DNA of 64,000 nt from Corynebacterium caspium DSM 44850. GTDB lineage: Bacteria > Actinomycetota > Actinomycetes > Mycobacteriales > Mycobacteriaceae. The position numbers and the translations under genes are program-made. Of this stretch, positions 18,212 through 29,100 are shown piece by piece (positions within the stretch are counted from its first letter, which is position 1; every line of letters starts with the position of its first letter). Location: NCBI RefSeq assembly GCF_030440555.1, contig NZ_CP047118.1:1798001-1862000 (forward strand), given 5' to 3'. The notes beneath the pieces were generated by a model. That model was not told the origin of the DNA and did not search any database. It saw nothing but the letters and a program-made list of their open reading frames with translations.

Positions 18212-19807
18212 CTAGGCCTCTTCATCAAGATCAACGAAATCATCAACTACCGGAGTAGCTTGCGGAGCACAGGCCGCATAAGCCCCACCAGCCAATGCCG
18301 CACCGCTCAAAAGCACCGCCACAGCACCAAGTGCTCGCAATGTTTGCTTGCTGCTCAAACCATGGGCAGCATTACGCAAAGCCGCAGCCAACTGCGGATT
18401 CTGACCCTGCAACCCAGCAGTAGCCATCTCCACCTGCTGCACAAACTGCGCCCGAATCTGATCCTCACCAGGAATATTCACCTGTGCAGCAATTCCCAAA
18501 GGCAAAAGTGCTGCAAACGGAATACCTAGCCCGATAGCCGTCGCCAAGCACTTCTCCGGCACACCAGAAGAAGCAGGCGGAACTCCCTCCGGGGTGTTTG
18601 GGGTGTTTGGGGTGTTTGGGGTGTTTGGTGCGCCCGGCGCCTCAGGCTGCGGTGCAGGCTGCTGCGGTGCAGGCTGCTCTGCCTCAGGTTTTGGAGCCGG
18701 CACTGGAGCAAGCGGGCCTGGCTGGGGAAGCGGCTTCGGCGTATCAGGAGCTAATACAACCGTTGGCTTTACAACAACTAGCTTTTTGGAATTGTCCGGG
18801 AATGTCATAGTGACAGTTACCGGGAACTCACCAATCGGGGCATCGACAGGTATTTGAAGTTCTAAAGTTCCATCCGCACCCAAAGAACCAATACTTGTCT
18901 TATTCTTATCAACTACCTCGGCCTTAGTTTGGGCAGGAATCTGGGTGCCAGAATTTGCGATGATCACCTTAGTGCCACGTGCAACTTCCTGGCCTTGCCA
19001 TACTGGATTCGTAATTTCAGCCAAGGTCTGCTTTACTTCTTCAACCTTGACCTTGAAAACGGCAGTTTCGGTGGAGGTATCGCCATAAGTTACCTGAACC
19101 GGAACCTCAATGACGCTACCGATTTTTGCGTTAGCAGGTATTGGCAAAGTCACCTCACCTGTTTCCACGTTAACTGTGGCTTCGTTATTACTTCCAAGCG
19201 CTTTTGCAAAACGAGTTCCTGCAGGTACTGCCTTCGAGCGTCCGTAACCATCAACGAAGGTCGGCCGCTCTGAATACACCGTTAAATAGGGATTTCCGAT
19301 CGCTTCTTCATATTTAGCGGTGAGGGTGTGTGCATCGCCGTTATTTACATAAACCAGCGCCTGTACTTGCCGCCTAAAACCATCTGCAAAGGTTACCGTT
19401 ACATCCACCCGAATTGGATCACCAACTGGGGCATTATCTGGTACTGAGAAAACTATAGAACCTGTATGCTCATCGATTTCCGCACCAGCTGGCGCCAGCT
19501 GACCAAAACTAAATTTCGCACCTGCAGGCCTATCTGTTGAGCCTCCATTTATCCAAGTAAAAGTAGGTGCTGGAATTCGCGCAAGCCCACCCTTGGGAGC
19601 TCTTCCAAATTCATAATTTGGGAGAGGATAATAATATGGGTTATACGCCGCATTTGCGGTTGCTACGAAGGCGGGGTTACCGCCGTCGCGCGGTACCAAT
19701 ACGCCAGTTTGCATGGTCACTGCCAGGGTGAGGGTTAGCGCGCCGGCAATGAGTTTTCCGCTACGGCGACGTGCTGTGGCGTCGCTGTTTTGCGAAGAGG
19801 GTTGCAT
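18212..19807 (-). CDS. Secreted Rib-like surface protein with C-terminal membrane module
   Basis: 531 residues. A long signal peptide (RRRSGKLIAGALTLTLAVTM... to about residue 53, ATANA) precedes three Rib/Ig-like units of about 90-100 residues with the hallmark DEHTGSIVFSVPDNAPVG...VTVTF pattern. A Pro-rich linker with four NTP units follows. The C-terminal module is KCLATAIGLGIPFAALLPLGIAAQVNIPG, about 50 helical residues, a second hydrophobic helix and a Cys (YAACAP). There is no LPXTG motif. The same signal type, leader (AGGAAACC before ATG) and C-terminal module recur in the 2675-residue protein, so they are paralogues. Role is probably structural or adhesive at the cell surface. Confidence 0.8.
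   Translation of the reverse strand: MQPSSQNSDATARRRSGKLIAGALTLTLAVTMQTGVLVPRDGGNPAFVATANAAYNPYYYPLPNYEFGRAPKGGLARIPAPTFTWINGGSTDRPAGAKFSFGQLAPAGAEIDEHTGSIVFSVPDNAPVGDPIRVDVTVTFADGFRRQVQALVYVNNGDAHTLTAKYEEAIGNPYLTVYSERPTFVDGYGRSKAVPAGTRFAKALGSNNEATVNVETGEVTLPIPANAKIGSVIEVPVQVTYGDTSTETAVFKVKVEEVKQTLAEITNPVWQGQEVARGTKVIIANSGTQIPAQTKAEVVDKNKTSIGSLGADGTLELQIPVDAPIGEFPVTVTMTFPDNSKKLVVVKPTVVLAPDTPKPLPQPGPLAPVPAPKPEAEQPAPQQPAPQPEAPGAPNTPNTPNTPNTPEGVPPASSGVPEKCLATAIGLGIPFAALLPLGIAAQVNIPGEDQIRAQFVQQVEMATAGLQGQNPQLAAALRNAAHGLSSKQTLRALGAVAVLLSGAALAGGAYAACAPQATPVVDDFVDLDEEA
18592..18627. repeat. Four tandem 9-bp repeats (GGGTGTTTG)
   Basis: Perfect tandem copies encode the Asn-Thr-Pro units of the Pro-rich linker in the 531-residue surface protein. 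Copy changes stay in frame and would alter only linker length. Confidence 0.85.
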
Positions 19808-19884
19808 GGTTTCCTCTCAAAGCGAAGGGAAGGATTTCAACAAAATGAGTGCTACAGGGGTTATTTAGGCATAGCCCAGCCAGC

Positions 19885-19902
19885 TATAAGGGTTACCTTA
19901 TA
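19885..19902 (-). promoter_or_regulatory. Inverted repeat upstream of the small surface protein gene
   Basis: TATAAGG-GTTA-CCTTATA, centred 87 bp upstream of the start codon at 19807, could be an operator or promoter element. The regulator is unknown. Confidence 0.4.
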
Positions 19903-19959
19903 ACTGTAAATAGCGGGCTAATATTAAGAGGCGATTATGTTGATACACCAGCAGATACA

Positions 19960-20068
19960 TGAAACCCCGGCCTCCACTTATGAGGCCGGGGTTCTATGCC
20001 ACTCACTGTGATTTCCCGTTCGATCAAGTTTGATAAGGAGCCTCTCCGGCAGCCCCTATCTTGACCTG
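19960..20068 (-). ncRNA. Candidate small RNA of about 108 nt
   Basis: A minus-strand promoter-like pair (20075-20103), a 5' stem-loop (20032-20060, GATA-GGGGC pairing with GCTCCTTATC) and a strong terminator hairpin (19963-19993) define a compact unit. The 325-bp stretch 19808-20133 has no ORF. It could instead be the 3' UTR of the upstream glutamate-synthase-like gene or a leader of the surface protein gene. Confidence 0.4.
19963..19993 (-). terminator. Perfect 12-bp terminator hairpin
   Basis: AACCCCGGCCTC pairs with GAGGCCGGGGTT around a 7-nt loop; on the minus strand it is followed by TTTC. It is 140 bp past the stop of the gene at 20134. Confidence 0.8.
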
Positions 20069-20072
20069 CGAC

Positions 20073-20103
20073 TAAGGTTAGCCTAGCCAGGTGCCTTCGT
20101 CAA
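20073..20103 (-). promoter_or_regulatory. Promoter-like pair overlapped by a DtxR-like iron box
   Basis: On the minus strand TTGACG (20103-20098), a 17-bp spacer and TAACCT (20080-20075) form a promoter candidate. Bases 20073-20091 match the DtxR box TTAGGTTAGCCTAACCTAA at 14 of 19 positions and cover the -10, as expected for iron repression. Confidence 0.45.
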
Positions 20104-20133
20104 TAGGTTGAAAGAAAAATTCCAACTACTAGC

Positions 20134-21645
20134 TCAAAACTTTGTCGTACTAGCTGCTTCCCAGTCTGCCTGCCAGCTAGGACGGATATCATCTGAAAGC
20201 AGTTCGCCAGAGCGCAACCATTCAAAGCGGTCTCGGTAAGTTACAGGTTTGCCATCGCCTTGGTTGCATCGCACCATTTCAGGGCGAAGTTCCGAGGGGT
20301 GTTCGCAACCCATCACCGCAATAAGTTTTAGCGCAGCTGCCACCGTTGCCTGCTGATAACGCATGGTGCGTTGGGCTTTATCTTCGACATCTATGCCGCG
20401 TTGGCGCCAAGCATTTTGGGTAGCCACACCCGCGGGACAAGTTCCTAGGTGGCACTGTTGGGCTTGGATGCAGCCGATGGACATCATCATGGCTCGGGCG
20501 GCCAAGGTGAAATCTGCGCCCATGGCTATCCGCCGCACAATGTCATTACCAGTAGCTATTTTGCCGGAAGCACCAATGCGTATTTGGTCTCGCAGGCCGA
20601 CGCCCACTAGAGCGTTATGCACAAAGGTTAAGCCTTCGCTAAGCGGCAATCCGACATGGTCATTAAATTCTTTCGGGGCAGCGCCAGTGCCGCCTTCGGA
20701 GCCATCCACAATGATGAAATCAGGGAGTAATCCCGTGTTCAGCATGGCTTTACAGATACTCAGAAATTCCGAGCGGGAACCGACGCACAGCTTGAATCCG
20801 GTTGGTTTTCCACCGGAGAGAGTGCGCATTTTATCTATAAAACGCAATAATCCCTCTGGCGTATCAAATTCGGAATGTGCGCCAGGGGATATAAAGGTTT
20901 TACCTACGGGGATGCCCCGAATTTCGGCTACTTCCGGGGTAGTTTTAGAGGCGGGAAGTTCCCCACCCAATCCAGGTTTCGCGCCCTGAGATAGTTTGAG
21001 GGAAACCATTTTTACTTGCGGATCAACAGCTTTGGAGGCAAAGACTTCATCATCGAAGCCGCCTTCAGGGGTACGAGCCCCAAAATAGCCAGTGCCGATT
21101 TCCCAGATCAGGTCCCCGCCGTGTTTTCGGTGATAATCGGAGATACCGCCTTCGCCGCTGTCATGGGCAAAATCGCCGAGTTTGGCGCCTTTATTGAGAG
21201 ATTCAATAGCTCTTGCAGATAAAGAACCAAAGCTCATGGCGGAAATATTTAATAAAGAGATGTCATATGGTTGCGTGCACTGCGGGCCACCTACCCGAAC
21301 TTTAGGGGGAACAGCTGGCGGCTCTTTAGGTTTGAGGGAATGCACCAAAGAGCGGTGATGTGGCGCGTAGACATCTTCTTCGGTACCAAAAGCTGTGGTA
21401 TCAATTTCGCCTTTAGCCCGGGAATAAATCAGCGATCTTGTGTTGCGACTAAAAGGTCGACCGTCCCAATTGCGTTCAATGAAGTATTGCTGCAGTTCGG
21501 GGCGAATTTTTTCCAGACTATAGCGCGCGTGGCCTAAGACTGGATAAATCCGCAAGATTGAATGCTTTTTCTGCATTAAGTCAGAAGCTGCCACTAAACC
21601 GACACCGGCAGCAGCAACTCCAAGAAAACCCCATTTTTTAGACAA
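20134..21645 (-). CDS. FMN-binding glutamate synthase-like protein, membrane-anchored
   Basis: 503 residues. A short N-terminal hydrophobic helix (WGFLGVAAAGVGLVAASDLM) precedes the glutamate synthase central FMN barrel (ISAMSFGSLSARAIESLNKGAK, GEGGISDYH, KLSQGAKPGLGGELP, DGSEGGTGAAP, ARAMMMSIGCIQAQQCHLGTCPAGVATQ). The CIQAQQC-x4-C cysteines match the 3Fe-4S cluster of GltB. It lacks the glutaminase domain, so it is not a complete glutamate synthase; the substrate of these stand-alone proteins is unclear. Start is TTG, supported by AGGAGG (21652-21657) 6 nt upstream. Confidence 0.88.
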   Translation of the reverse strand: MSKKWGFLGVAAAGVGLVAASDLMQKKHSILRIYPVLGHARYSLEKIRPELQQYFIERNWDGRPFSRNTRSLIYSRAKGEIDTTAFGTEEDVYAPHHRSLVHSLKPKEPPAVPPKVRVGGPQCTQPYDISLLNISAMSFGSLSARAIESLNKGAKLGDFAHDSGEGGISDYHRKHGGDLIWEIGTGYFGARTPEGGFDDEVFASKAVDPQVKMVSLKLSQGAKPGLGGELPASKTTPEVAEIRGIPVGKTFISPGAHSEFDTPEGLLRFIDKMRTLSGGKPTGFKLCVGSRSEFLSICKAMLNTGLLPDFIIVDGSEGGTGAAPKEFNDHVGLPLSEGLTFVHNALVGVGLRDQIRIGASGKIATGNDIVRRIAMGADFTLAARAMMMSIGCIQAQQCHLGTCPAGVATQNAWRQRGIDVEDKAQRTMRYQQATVAAALKLIAVMGCEHPSELRPEMVRCNQGDGKPVTYRDRFEWLRSGELLSDDIRPSWQADWEAASTTKF

Positions 21646-21658
21646 TTTGAACCTCCTA

Positions 21659-21686
21659 GCACCGAGCTTAGAAGTAATCTCGGTGC
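21659..21686 (-). terminator. leuS terminator
   Basis: GCACCGAG pairs with CTCGGTGC around a 12-nt loop, 14 bp past the leuS stop. Confidence 0.7.
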
Positions 21687-21699
21687 CTCGGGAAGCTCA

Positions 21700-24624
21700 T
21701 TACTTCACTACAAAGTTCACCATTCGTCCAGGAACGATGATCTCCTTAATAAGTTCTTTTCCGATAATTAGTTCGGCTAGCTTCGCATCCGACTTAGCGG
21801 CAGTGGCAATATCTTCTTTGGAAGCATCCACCGGGACCATAATGCGGGTACGAACTTTGCCGTTCACCTGTACCGGGATCTCAATTTCGGTATCCACCAG
21901 CCATTTTTCTTCCGCCTCTGGGAAGCTCACATAAGCAATAGTTTCGCTATTACCCAGGCGCTTCCACAGCTCTTCAGCAATATGCGGGGCCACCGGAGAA
22001 AGCATTATTAGTAATGGTTCCACAGCCGCACGGGGGGCTTTTTCGGGGTAAGTCTTTGTGAGGTGATTGACGTATTCAATCAACTTGGCTACCACAGTAT
22101 TTACCCGCAAATGAATGTAATCTTCACGCACCCCGGCAATGGTTCGATGCAAAGCTTTCTGATCTGTGTCGCTAAGCGCGGCATCGGTTAGGGTTAGCGC
22201 ACCAGTTTCCTCATCAATCATTAGCCGCCAGAGGCGCTGCAAGAAACGGTGTGCGCCCACAACATCCTTAGTGGACCACGGCCGTGAAGTATCGAGGGGG
22301 CCCATAGCCATCTCATAAACGCGCAGGGTATCCGTACCAAATTCGGCACAAATTTCATCCGGGGAAACCGCATTTTTCAGCGATTTACCCATCTTGCCGT
22401 ACTCCTGGTTTACCTCTTCACCCTGATAGAAAAAGCGCCCATTTTCCTCAGTAACCTCCGCCGCAGGCACATAAACGCCGCGCGCATCGGTATAGGCATA
22501 AGCCTGGATATAACCCTGGTTATATAGGCGACGATAAGGTTCGCGGGAAGTCACATGGCCTAAATCAAAAAGCACCTTATGCCAGAAACGTGCATAAAGC
22601 AGGTGCAAGACAGCATGTTCCACGCCACCGACATAGAGATCCACTCCGCCGCCATCGCCCTCAAACTGCGGGCCAGTCCAATAAGCTTCATTGCGGATAT
22701 CGCAGAAGTTTTCCGTATTGGTGGGATCGATATAGCGCAACTGGTACCAGGAAGAACCTGCCCACTGCGGCATCACATTGGTATCGCGGGTGTACTGCTG
22801 CGGGCCATCGCCAAGATCAAGGGTGATATTTACCCAATCCTTTTCCTTAGCCAGCGGAGGCTGCGGTTCAGAATCAGCATCATAGGGATCCAAAGCTGGG
22901 GGATTATAATCCTGCACCTCTGGCAATTCCACTGGCAGCATGGACTCTGGCAATGGGTGCGCCACCCCGGCAGCATCATAAACAATGGGGAAAGGCTCAC
23001 CCCAATAGCGTTGCCGCGCAAAAAGCCAATCGCGTAGCTTATATTGGATTTTCTCGTGCCCTAAACCAGCTTGCACCAGCCAGTCGATGGTGGTTGCAAT
23101 AGCTTCATCCTTAGACAAACCATTGAGATCCAGCCCAGCATCGTTAGCAGAATTAATGGCAATGCCATCACCTAGCCACGGTTCAGACTGCACCTCAAAA
23201 TCAGCGGGCGCATCCGCACCACCACTAATTACCGCCATGATGGGCAAACCAAAAGCAGTGGCAAAATCATGGTCACGCTGGTCATGCCCAGGCGAAGCCA
23301 TAATTGCCCCGGTGCCATAACCGGTAAGCACATAATCAGCAATAAATATGGGCACCAACTGGCCATTTACCGGATTCGTGGCATAAGTACCAAGGAAAAC
23401 CCCGGTTTTTTCCTTATTTTCCTGGCGTTCCAGATCAGATTTAGCCGCAATATCGCGCAAATAAGCAGCCACAGCCGCCGCCGGAGTTTCCTGCCCATAA
23501 GTCCAACGCGAATCCACCTCAGCTGGATAACTTGCCGCAGTCAAAGACTCCACCAACTCATGTTCCGGAGCTAACACCACATAAGAAGCCCCAAAAAGGG
23601 TATCTGGGCGGGTAGTAAAGACCGTGATGGCCGGAGCGGGGGTGGCAGCAGCGGCGGCACCTGCGGCGGTGGCAGCGGCGGCGGCACCTGCACCGACATC
23701 GTTTAGCCGGAATTCTACTTCTGCCCCGCGCGAACGCCCGATCCAGTTACGCTGCATGGCCTTTACCTTGTCTGGCCAATCCAGCAGGTCAAGATCATCT
23801 AGCAGGCGATCCCCATAGGCGGTAATGCGCATCATCCATTGGCTCAGGCGCTTGCGAAATACCGGAAAATTACCGCGTTCCGAACGACCATCCGCGGTAA
23901 CTTCTTCATTAGCTAGTACGGTGCCCAGCCCTGGACACCAATTCACCATGGAATTTGAGCGATAAACCAGGCGGAATTTATCCACCTCAGCTTGTTTTTC
24001 AGCTGGGTTTAGCTCAGAGAAAGGGCGGTCATCGGCAGCCGCAGAAAGCGGAATTTCACCGGATTCAAGCAAGGGGAGAAGCTCTGAAATCGGGCGAGCT
24101 TTTTGTTGTTCTTTATCGAACCAAGAATTATAGATCTGCAAGAAAATCCACTGTGTCCAGCGATAATACTCAGAATCAGTGGTGGAAATAACGCGACGTT
24201 GGTCGTGTCCTAAGCCCAATATCCCCAATTGGCGCTTCATATTTTCAATATTTGCCATCGTAGTGGTGCGCGGATGCGTCCCTGTTTGAATGGCATATTG
24301 TTCAGCTGGCAAACCAAAGGCATCGTAGCCTAAGGTATGTAAAACATTTTTGCCAAGCGTGCGGTTAAAGCGGGCATAAACATCAGTAGCGATATACCCC
24401 AGAGGGTGCCCTACGTGTAAGCCCGCACCGGAAGGATAAGGGAACATATCCTGGACAAACAGCTTCGGTTTATCCAGGAGTTCCTGCTCCCCCGCGAGCT
24501 CGCCCACCGGATTAGGAGCATTAAAGGTTCCATGCTCTGACCAGTATGTTTGCCAACTTTTTTCAATATTTGTGGCTAATTGGGCGGTGTAGCGATGCTC
24601 GGGAACACTGTGGGAGTTAGTCAT
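21700..24624 (-). CDS. leuS: Leucyl-tRNA synthetase
   Basis: About 974 residues of class I LeuRS: catalytic HIGH-type motif HVGHPLGY near residue 75, the CP1 editing domain with [20 protein letters not shown], the KMGKS (KMSKS-type) loop, the anticodon domain and the C-terminal domain. It charges tRNA-Leu. An Ala-rich run of about 28 residues lies immediately before TTRPDT in the editing domain; it is coded by an imperfect 27-bp tandem duplication. The ATG at 24624 is preferred to an in-frame GTG at 24630. A TACACT -10 lies 8 nt upstream, so a near-leaderless transcript is possible. It is 37 bp after the symporter gene on the same strand. Confidence 0.97.
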   Translation of the reverse strand: MTNSHSVPEHRYTAQLATNIEKSWQTYWSEHGTFNAPNPVGELAGEQELLDKPKLFVQDMFPYPSGAGLHVGHPLGYIATDVYARFNRTLGKNVLHTLGYDAFGLPAEQYAIQTGTHPRTTTMANIENMKRQLGILGLGHDQRRVISTTDSEYYRWTQWIFLQIYNSWFDKEQQKARPISELLPLLESGEIPLSAAADDRPFSELNPAEKQAEVDKFRLVYRSNSMVNWCPGLGTVLANEEVTADGRSERGNFPVFRKRLSQWMMRITAYGDRLLDDLDLLDWPDKVKAMQRNWIGRSRGAEVEFRLNDVGAGAAAAATAAGAAAAATPAPAITVFTTRPDTLFGASYVVLAPEHELVESLTAASYPAEVDSRWTYGQETPAAAVAAYLRDIAAKSDLERQENKEKTGVFLGTYATNPVNGQLVPIFIADYVLTGYGTGAIMASPGHDQRDHDFATAFGLPIMAVISGGADAPADFEVQSEPWLGDGIAINSANDAGLDLNGLSKDEAIATTIDWLVQAGLGHEKIQYKLRDWLFARQRYWGEPFPIVYDAAGVAHPLPESMLPVELPEVQDYNPPALDPYDADSEPQPPLAKEKDWVNITLDLGDGPQQYTRDTNVMPQWAGSSWYQLRYIDPTNTENFCDIRNEAYWTGPQFEGDGGGVDLYVGGVEHAVLHLLYARFWHKVLFDLGHVTSREPYRRLYNQGYIQAYAYTDARGVYVPAAEVTEENGRFFYQGEEVNQEYGKMGKSLKNAVSPDEICAEFGTDTLRVYEMAMGPLDTSRPWSTKDVVGAHRFLQRLWRLMIDEETGALTLTDAALSDTDQKALHRTIAGVREDYIHLRVNTVVAKLIEYVNHLTKTYPEKAPRAAVEPLLIMLSPVAPHIAEELWKRLGNSETIAYVSFPEAEEKWLVDTEIEIPVQVNGKVRTRIMVPVDASKEDIATAAKSDAKLAELIIGKELIKEIIVPGRMVNFVVK

Positions 24625-24661
24625 GCTCACACAGTGTAGTAGATGGGAAAATATATTAGGT

Positions 24662-26041
24662 TTAGGGCTCTACTTCATCGAAAACTACAAAAGTTTCATC
24701 AGAAGTGGAACCAGGGATACGACGCGACCCAGCCGCCTGCGCAGCCGAAGAATGCAAAGCACCCTTGGAATAGGCAGATATGTTCGCAGGAGCAGCGGTA
24801 CCAGCAGTGTCGGCTTCTGCAGAGGCAGGCACAGCATCCACACCTGGGACTTCAGCGAGATCAGCAGGCTTAATCTTGCCAGCAGCAAAGCGGTTGATAA
24901 TCAAAGCCAACGCACCATCGCCGGTAACATTTGCCGCAGTACCAAAGGAGTCAATGGCAATATAGGCGGCGATCATAAGAGCTACTTGGCTTTCGTCGAA
25001 ACCAAGCATGGAAGCTAGCAAGCCCACCGCAGCCATAATTGCACCGCCGGGAACCCCAGGGGCGGCAATCATGGTGATGCCCAGCATGAGCATAAAGCCA
25101 ATAGCTAGACCTACAGGGACATCGATATGTTCCATATACACAATGGCAAAAGCAAAGAGCATGATTTTCATCATGGAACCAGCCAAGTGGATGGTGGCAC
25201 ATAGCGGAACTGCGAAACCAGCAACATTCTTTTCTACCCCATTGCGCAGTGCAGCAGCATAGGTGATCGGAATGGTGGCAGCTGAAGATGAAGTGCCCAG
25301 GGCAGTGGCATAAGCCGGCAACATATTGGCAAAAGCCTTGATGGGGTTGGTCTTAGCAATAATTCCGGCCAAAGCGAACTGGAAAATAAGGAAGACAAAC
25401 GTCCCAATAATAGCTAGGACCAGCACCTTACCAAAGGAAATAAAGGTATCTTGCAGGTTGCCATTCATGCCTAGACCTAGGAACATGCCGTAAATAAATA
25501 CTGGCAGCAACGGAATGACGAAGCCGGAAATGACCTTCATCACAACGCTTTCAACCTCGCGGCTGACTTTATAGAGATTATCCGACTTCACCGTGGTCAT
25601 GGCCACACCGAAGCAGAAAGCCAAAATCAGCGCCGTCATGACACCAAAAGGCGGATCAATTTCGATATTGAAATAGGAAGTGAGTGCGCCTTCATCAATA
25701 TCGCTAACTGAGTTCACCGTTTGATCGCCAAGCAACCACGGATAAACCACGCGAGCAGTGACATAGGCCAAGGTACCGGAAAGCACTGTGGAGATATAGG
25801 CAATACCGGCGGTGAGGCCCAACCACTTGCCGGCACCAGAGCCAAGGCCTGCGATTGCCGGAGTGATGAGGGCAAAGATTAGTACTGGGACAAAGAAGCC
25901 TAGGAAGTTTCCAAACAGCGAATTAAAGGTGATGAAAACTCGAGCGAGCCCCGTCGGAAAAAACTGGCTAGTGATGACACCAAGAATGATTGCAACGACA
26001 ATTCGTGCCAACAAACTAGTGCTTAATTTTTTGAAATTCAT
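24662..26041 (-). CDS. DAACS-family dicarboxylate/amino acid:cation symporter
   Basis: 459 residues with about eight transmembrane helices and two re-entrant hairpins typical of the family (GltP/SstT group). The Ser-rich hairpin motif is [12 protein letters not shown], and the helix 7-8 region has MMKIMLFAF and [17 protein letters not shown], which replaces the usual NMDGT. It imports a dicarboxylate or small amino acid with Na+ or H+; the exact substrate is not readable. The C-terminal 60 residues are polar, Ala/Ser-rich and likely cytoplasmic. It is immediately upstream of leuS. Confidence 0.9.
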   Translation of the reverse strand: MNFKKLSTSLLARIVVAIILGVITSQFFPTGLARVFITFNSLFGNFLGFFVPVLIFALITPAIAGLGSGAGKWLGLTAGIAYISTVLSGTLAYVTARVVYPWLLGDQTVNSVSDIDEGALTSYFNIEIDPPFGVMTALILAFCFGVAMTTVKSDNLYKVSREVESVVMKVISGFVIPLLPVFIYGMFLGLGMNGNLQDTFISFGKVLVLAIIGTFVFLIFQFALAGIIAKTNPIKAFANMLPAYATALGTSSSAATIPITYAAALRNGVEKNVAGFAVPLCATIHLAGSMMKIMLFAFAIVYMEHIDVPVGLAIGFMLMLGITMIAAPGVPGGAIMAAVGLLASMLGFDESQVALMIAAYIAIDSFGTAANVTGDGALALIINRFAAGKIKPADLAEVPGVDAVPASAEADTAGTAAPANISAYSKGALHSSAAQAAGSRRIPGSTSDETFVVFDEVEP

Positions 26042-26114
26042 GGGCTCACTTTCATGGGCCTTATAGGTTTAATTTGTGTTCAAGATAGTACACGATAAAC
26101 GCTGGACAATAGCC

Positions 26115-26150
26115 AAAGGGCGGTGCTTTGGGATTAAAGCACCGCCCTTT
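26115..26150 (-). terminator. Perfect 15-bp terminator of the giant surface protein gene
   Basis: AAAGGGCGGTGCTTT pairs with AAAGCACCGCCCTTT around a 6-nt loop, 44 bp past the stop. Confidence 0.9.
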
Positions 26151-26193
26151 AAAGCAGCTAATAACTAGCTATAACTACCTGGAAGGATAGTTT

Positions 26194-29100
26194 TTAGGCC
26201 TCTGCATCGGGATCTTCCGCGGCAGCTACAGGCTGATCAGCAGCATCAGCCGGGGCATTCGGGGCAGCCGGGGCATTTGCCTCAGGAGCCTCGGGAGCAG
26301 CTGGAGCGGCCGGATCTGCGGGGGCAGCATCAGCGTCAGCGGCATCAGCGGCATCAGCTTCCGGAGCAGCAGGTGCGGCCGGGGCTGGAGCAGCAGGATC
26401 TGCAGGATCTGCGGGAGCAGCTGCATCGCCAGGAACTTCACCAGGAAGTGGGAGTGCCGGGTTCATCGGATCGTTGGGATCCAATGGCAGTTGCGGATCG
26501 CGGTCACCGGAGATTCCACCAGGCAAGCAGGCGTCGAGTAGCAGGCCACCGGCAAGGAGACCAGCTAGTACTACACCTACAGCACCAGCGGCGCGACGTA
26601 CCTGCGGAGTGCCCAGCATGGCGTTAACCTCACTGGCCCACTTAGCAAGCTGCGGGTTGAAGATTCCAAGGTCACGCTGGAACTGCTCATTGAGCTGTCC
26701 AATCTGGGTTTGGATCTTGAACTGTACGTCGGAAACACCTGGGATGTGAACCTGTGCGGCCAAACCTAGCGGGGCTAGGAAGAGCAGCGGCAGGCCAATG
26801 CCAAGGCTGGTCTGGATGCACTTATCAGAGATACCTGGCTTGGCGGGATCGGCAATGGTGATTACCACAGTGTCGATTACCACGCCGTTGGGATCCTTGA
26901 TCTCTACGGTGATCTTGGAACCAGGTACGGCATCCTTATTCGGGGTGATTACCAAGTTGCCCTGGTCATCGATGGTAACAACGGCGTCGCCACCATCTTT
27001 AACCTCAGCAGTGGTGCCCGGAAGAACAGGTCCGCCGGTATTTGGAACGGTTACCTGCATACCTGGCTGAGCACTGGTATCAGCCCAATCTGGGTGGTTG
27101 CCCACGTTGATAGTGGTGGTCACCGTTTCCTTGGAACCATCTGGGTAGGTGAGTTCTACATTGACCTTGATGGGAGCACCTGGGGTGGCATTCGCAGGAA
27201 TGTGTACCGTGAGCGTTCCATCGGGGGCAATTTCACCAATTACATTGCCATCGGCATCGGTGACAGTTCCGGTGGTGTCCTTAGGTAGGGCATCGCCGGT
27301 ATTCGGGATGACCACGTCAGTGCCAGGCTGGCCCTTGCCGTCTTCCCACATGGGGTCGATGGTTTGTGCCTGAGTCTTGCCAACATTAACGGTGACAGTG
27401 ACTACCTCTTCGGACTTATCCGGGTAAGTAACAACTACCGGGAAGGTAATTGGCTTGGTGGGATCAGCGTCAGCGGCAATCGGAACGGTGATTGCACCGG
27501 TAGCTGGGTCAACTACTACGCCCTCAGGAGCATTATCGCCCTTCTTGAAGGTAGTGTTGTCCGGCTTCGGTACTTCCTTGCCGTCCTTATCGGTGAAGGT
27601 GGGTTCATCAACCTTGACGGTGGTGCCAGGAGTGCCCTCAGCAGGAGCGTAGGAAGGCTCTAGCTTATCGGCATCCGTAGCGGTAACTACCACAGTTACC
27701 TCAACGGTGTCCTTGGAACCATCTGGGTAGTTGACATCAACCATCACCTTGATTTCGTCGCCAGGCTGCTTATCGTCAGGCACAACGACGGTGATCTCGC
27801 CGGTCTTCTCGTCAATGGTCACACCATCAGGGAGCTGACCATTCGGGGTGAAGGTGGTATCGGCAGGAACATCTACCTTGCCGCCATCCTTATCGGTGAA
27901 GCTGGGGCCAGGAACCTTAATGGTTTCACCAGGCTTGCCATCAGCACCAGGATAGGTGGGCTCAACGGTATCAGCGGTATTCGCCTTCGGGGTGACAGTA
28001 GCGGTTACCTTATCAGTGGACTGATCTGGGTAGGTGACTACCACTGGAATGGTGACAGGCTGATCAATTGGGGCATCCTTGCTGATCGGAACGGTGATTT
28101 CACCGGTCTTGGGATCAACAGTTACACCCTCAGGAGCATTATCGCCCTTGGTGTAGGTCACATCTGCTGGCGGGTTGACCTTCTGGCCATCCTTATCGGT
28201 GTATTCCGGACTTGGAATAACAACCTCGGAGCCACGAACCCCTTCAGTTTCCTTATAGGCGGGCTCAAATTTCTGAGCATCCTTCGGGGAAACTACCACA
28301 GTTACCTCGACGGTGTCCTTGGAACCATCTGGGTAGGTGACATCAACCATCGCCTTGATTTCATCGCCTGGCTGCTTATCGTCAGGGATTACGACAGTTA
28401 CTTCACCGGTATCCGGGTTCACGGTCACACCGTCAGGCAGCTGGCCATTGGGGGTGAACTTGGTGTCGGCCGGAAGATCGGCAGGGGAGCCGTCGGTCTT
28501 GGTGATCTTCGGGGTTACCGTAACGGTTTCACCAGCGGTGCCATTGGTTGCCGGATAGGTGGGCTGCAATTCATCCGCGGTGTTATTTACCGGGTTAACG
28601 GTAGCGGTAGCAACCTCAGAAGAACCATCTTCGTAGGTGATGAGAACCGGTACCTGAATTGGGGTGGCCGGATCAGCATCGGGAGCTACTGGGACCTGCA
28701 GTGCACCAGTGGTGGGATCAACAGTGACATTTGCCGGGGTGCCATCAGTCTTGTCATAAGACTTCACTGCTGGCTTTTCGGTGGTCGGACGACCATCGGC
28801 GTCATTGAAGACCGGCGGAGCAACCGCAACAGTGGTGCCACGCTTACCGGCAATAGGAGCGTATGCCGGCTGGAAGAAGTCCGCATCCTTTGGAAGGACT
28901 CCGACGATAACCTCAACAGTTTCCTTGGAGCCATCTGGGTAGGTGACCTCAACTGGAACGGTGATGGAGTCGCCTGGCTTGGCGTTATCCGGGATCGGAA
29001 CAGTGATTTCACCGGTGTTTTCGTCGATGACGACGCCGTCAGGAGTCTTATCGGTCTTGCCGTAAGTTAGCTTCGGCGGGTTCTCGACATCGTTGTTCTG

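Noticed and set aside
20134..21645. Complete glutamate synthase large subunit (gltB)
   Set aside because: The glutaminase and C-terminal domains are missing and there is an N-terminal membrane helix; only the FMN/3Fe-4S core is present.
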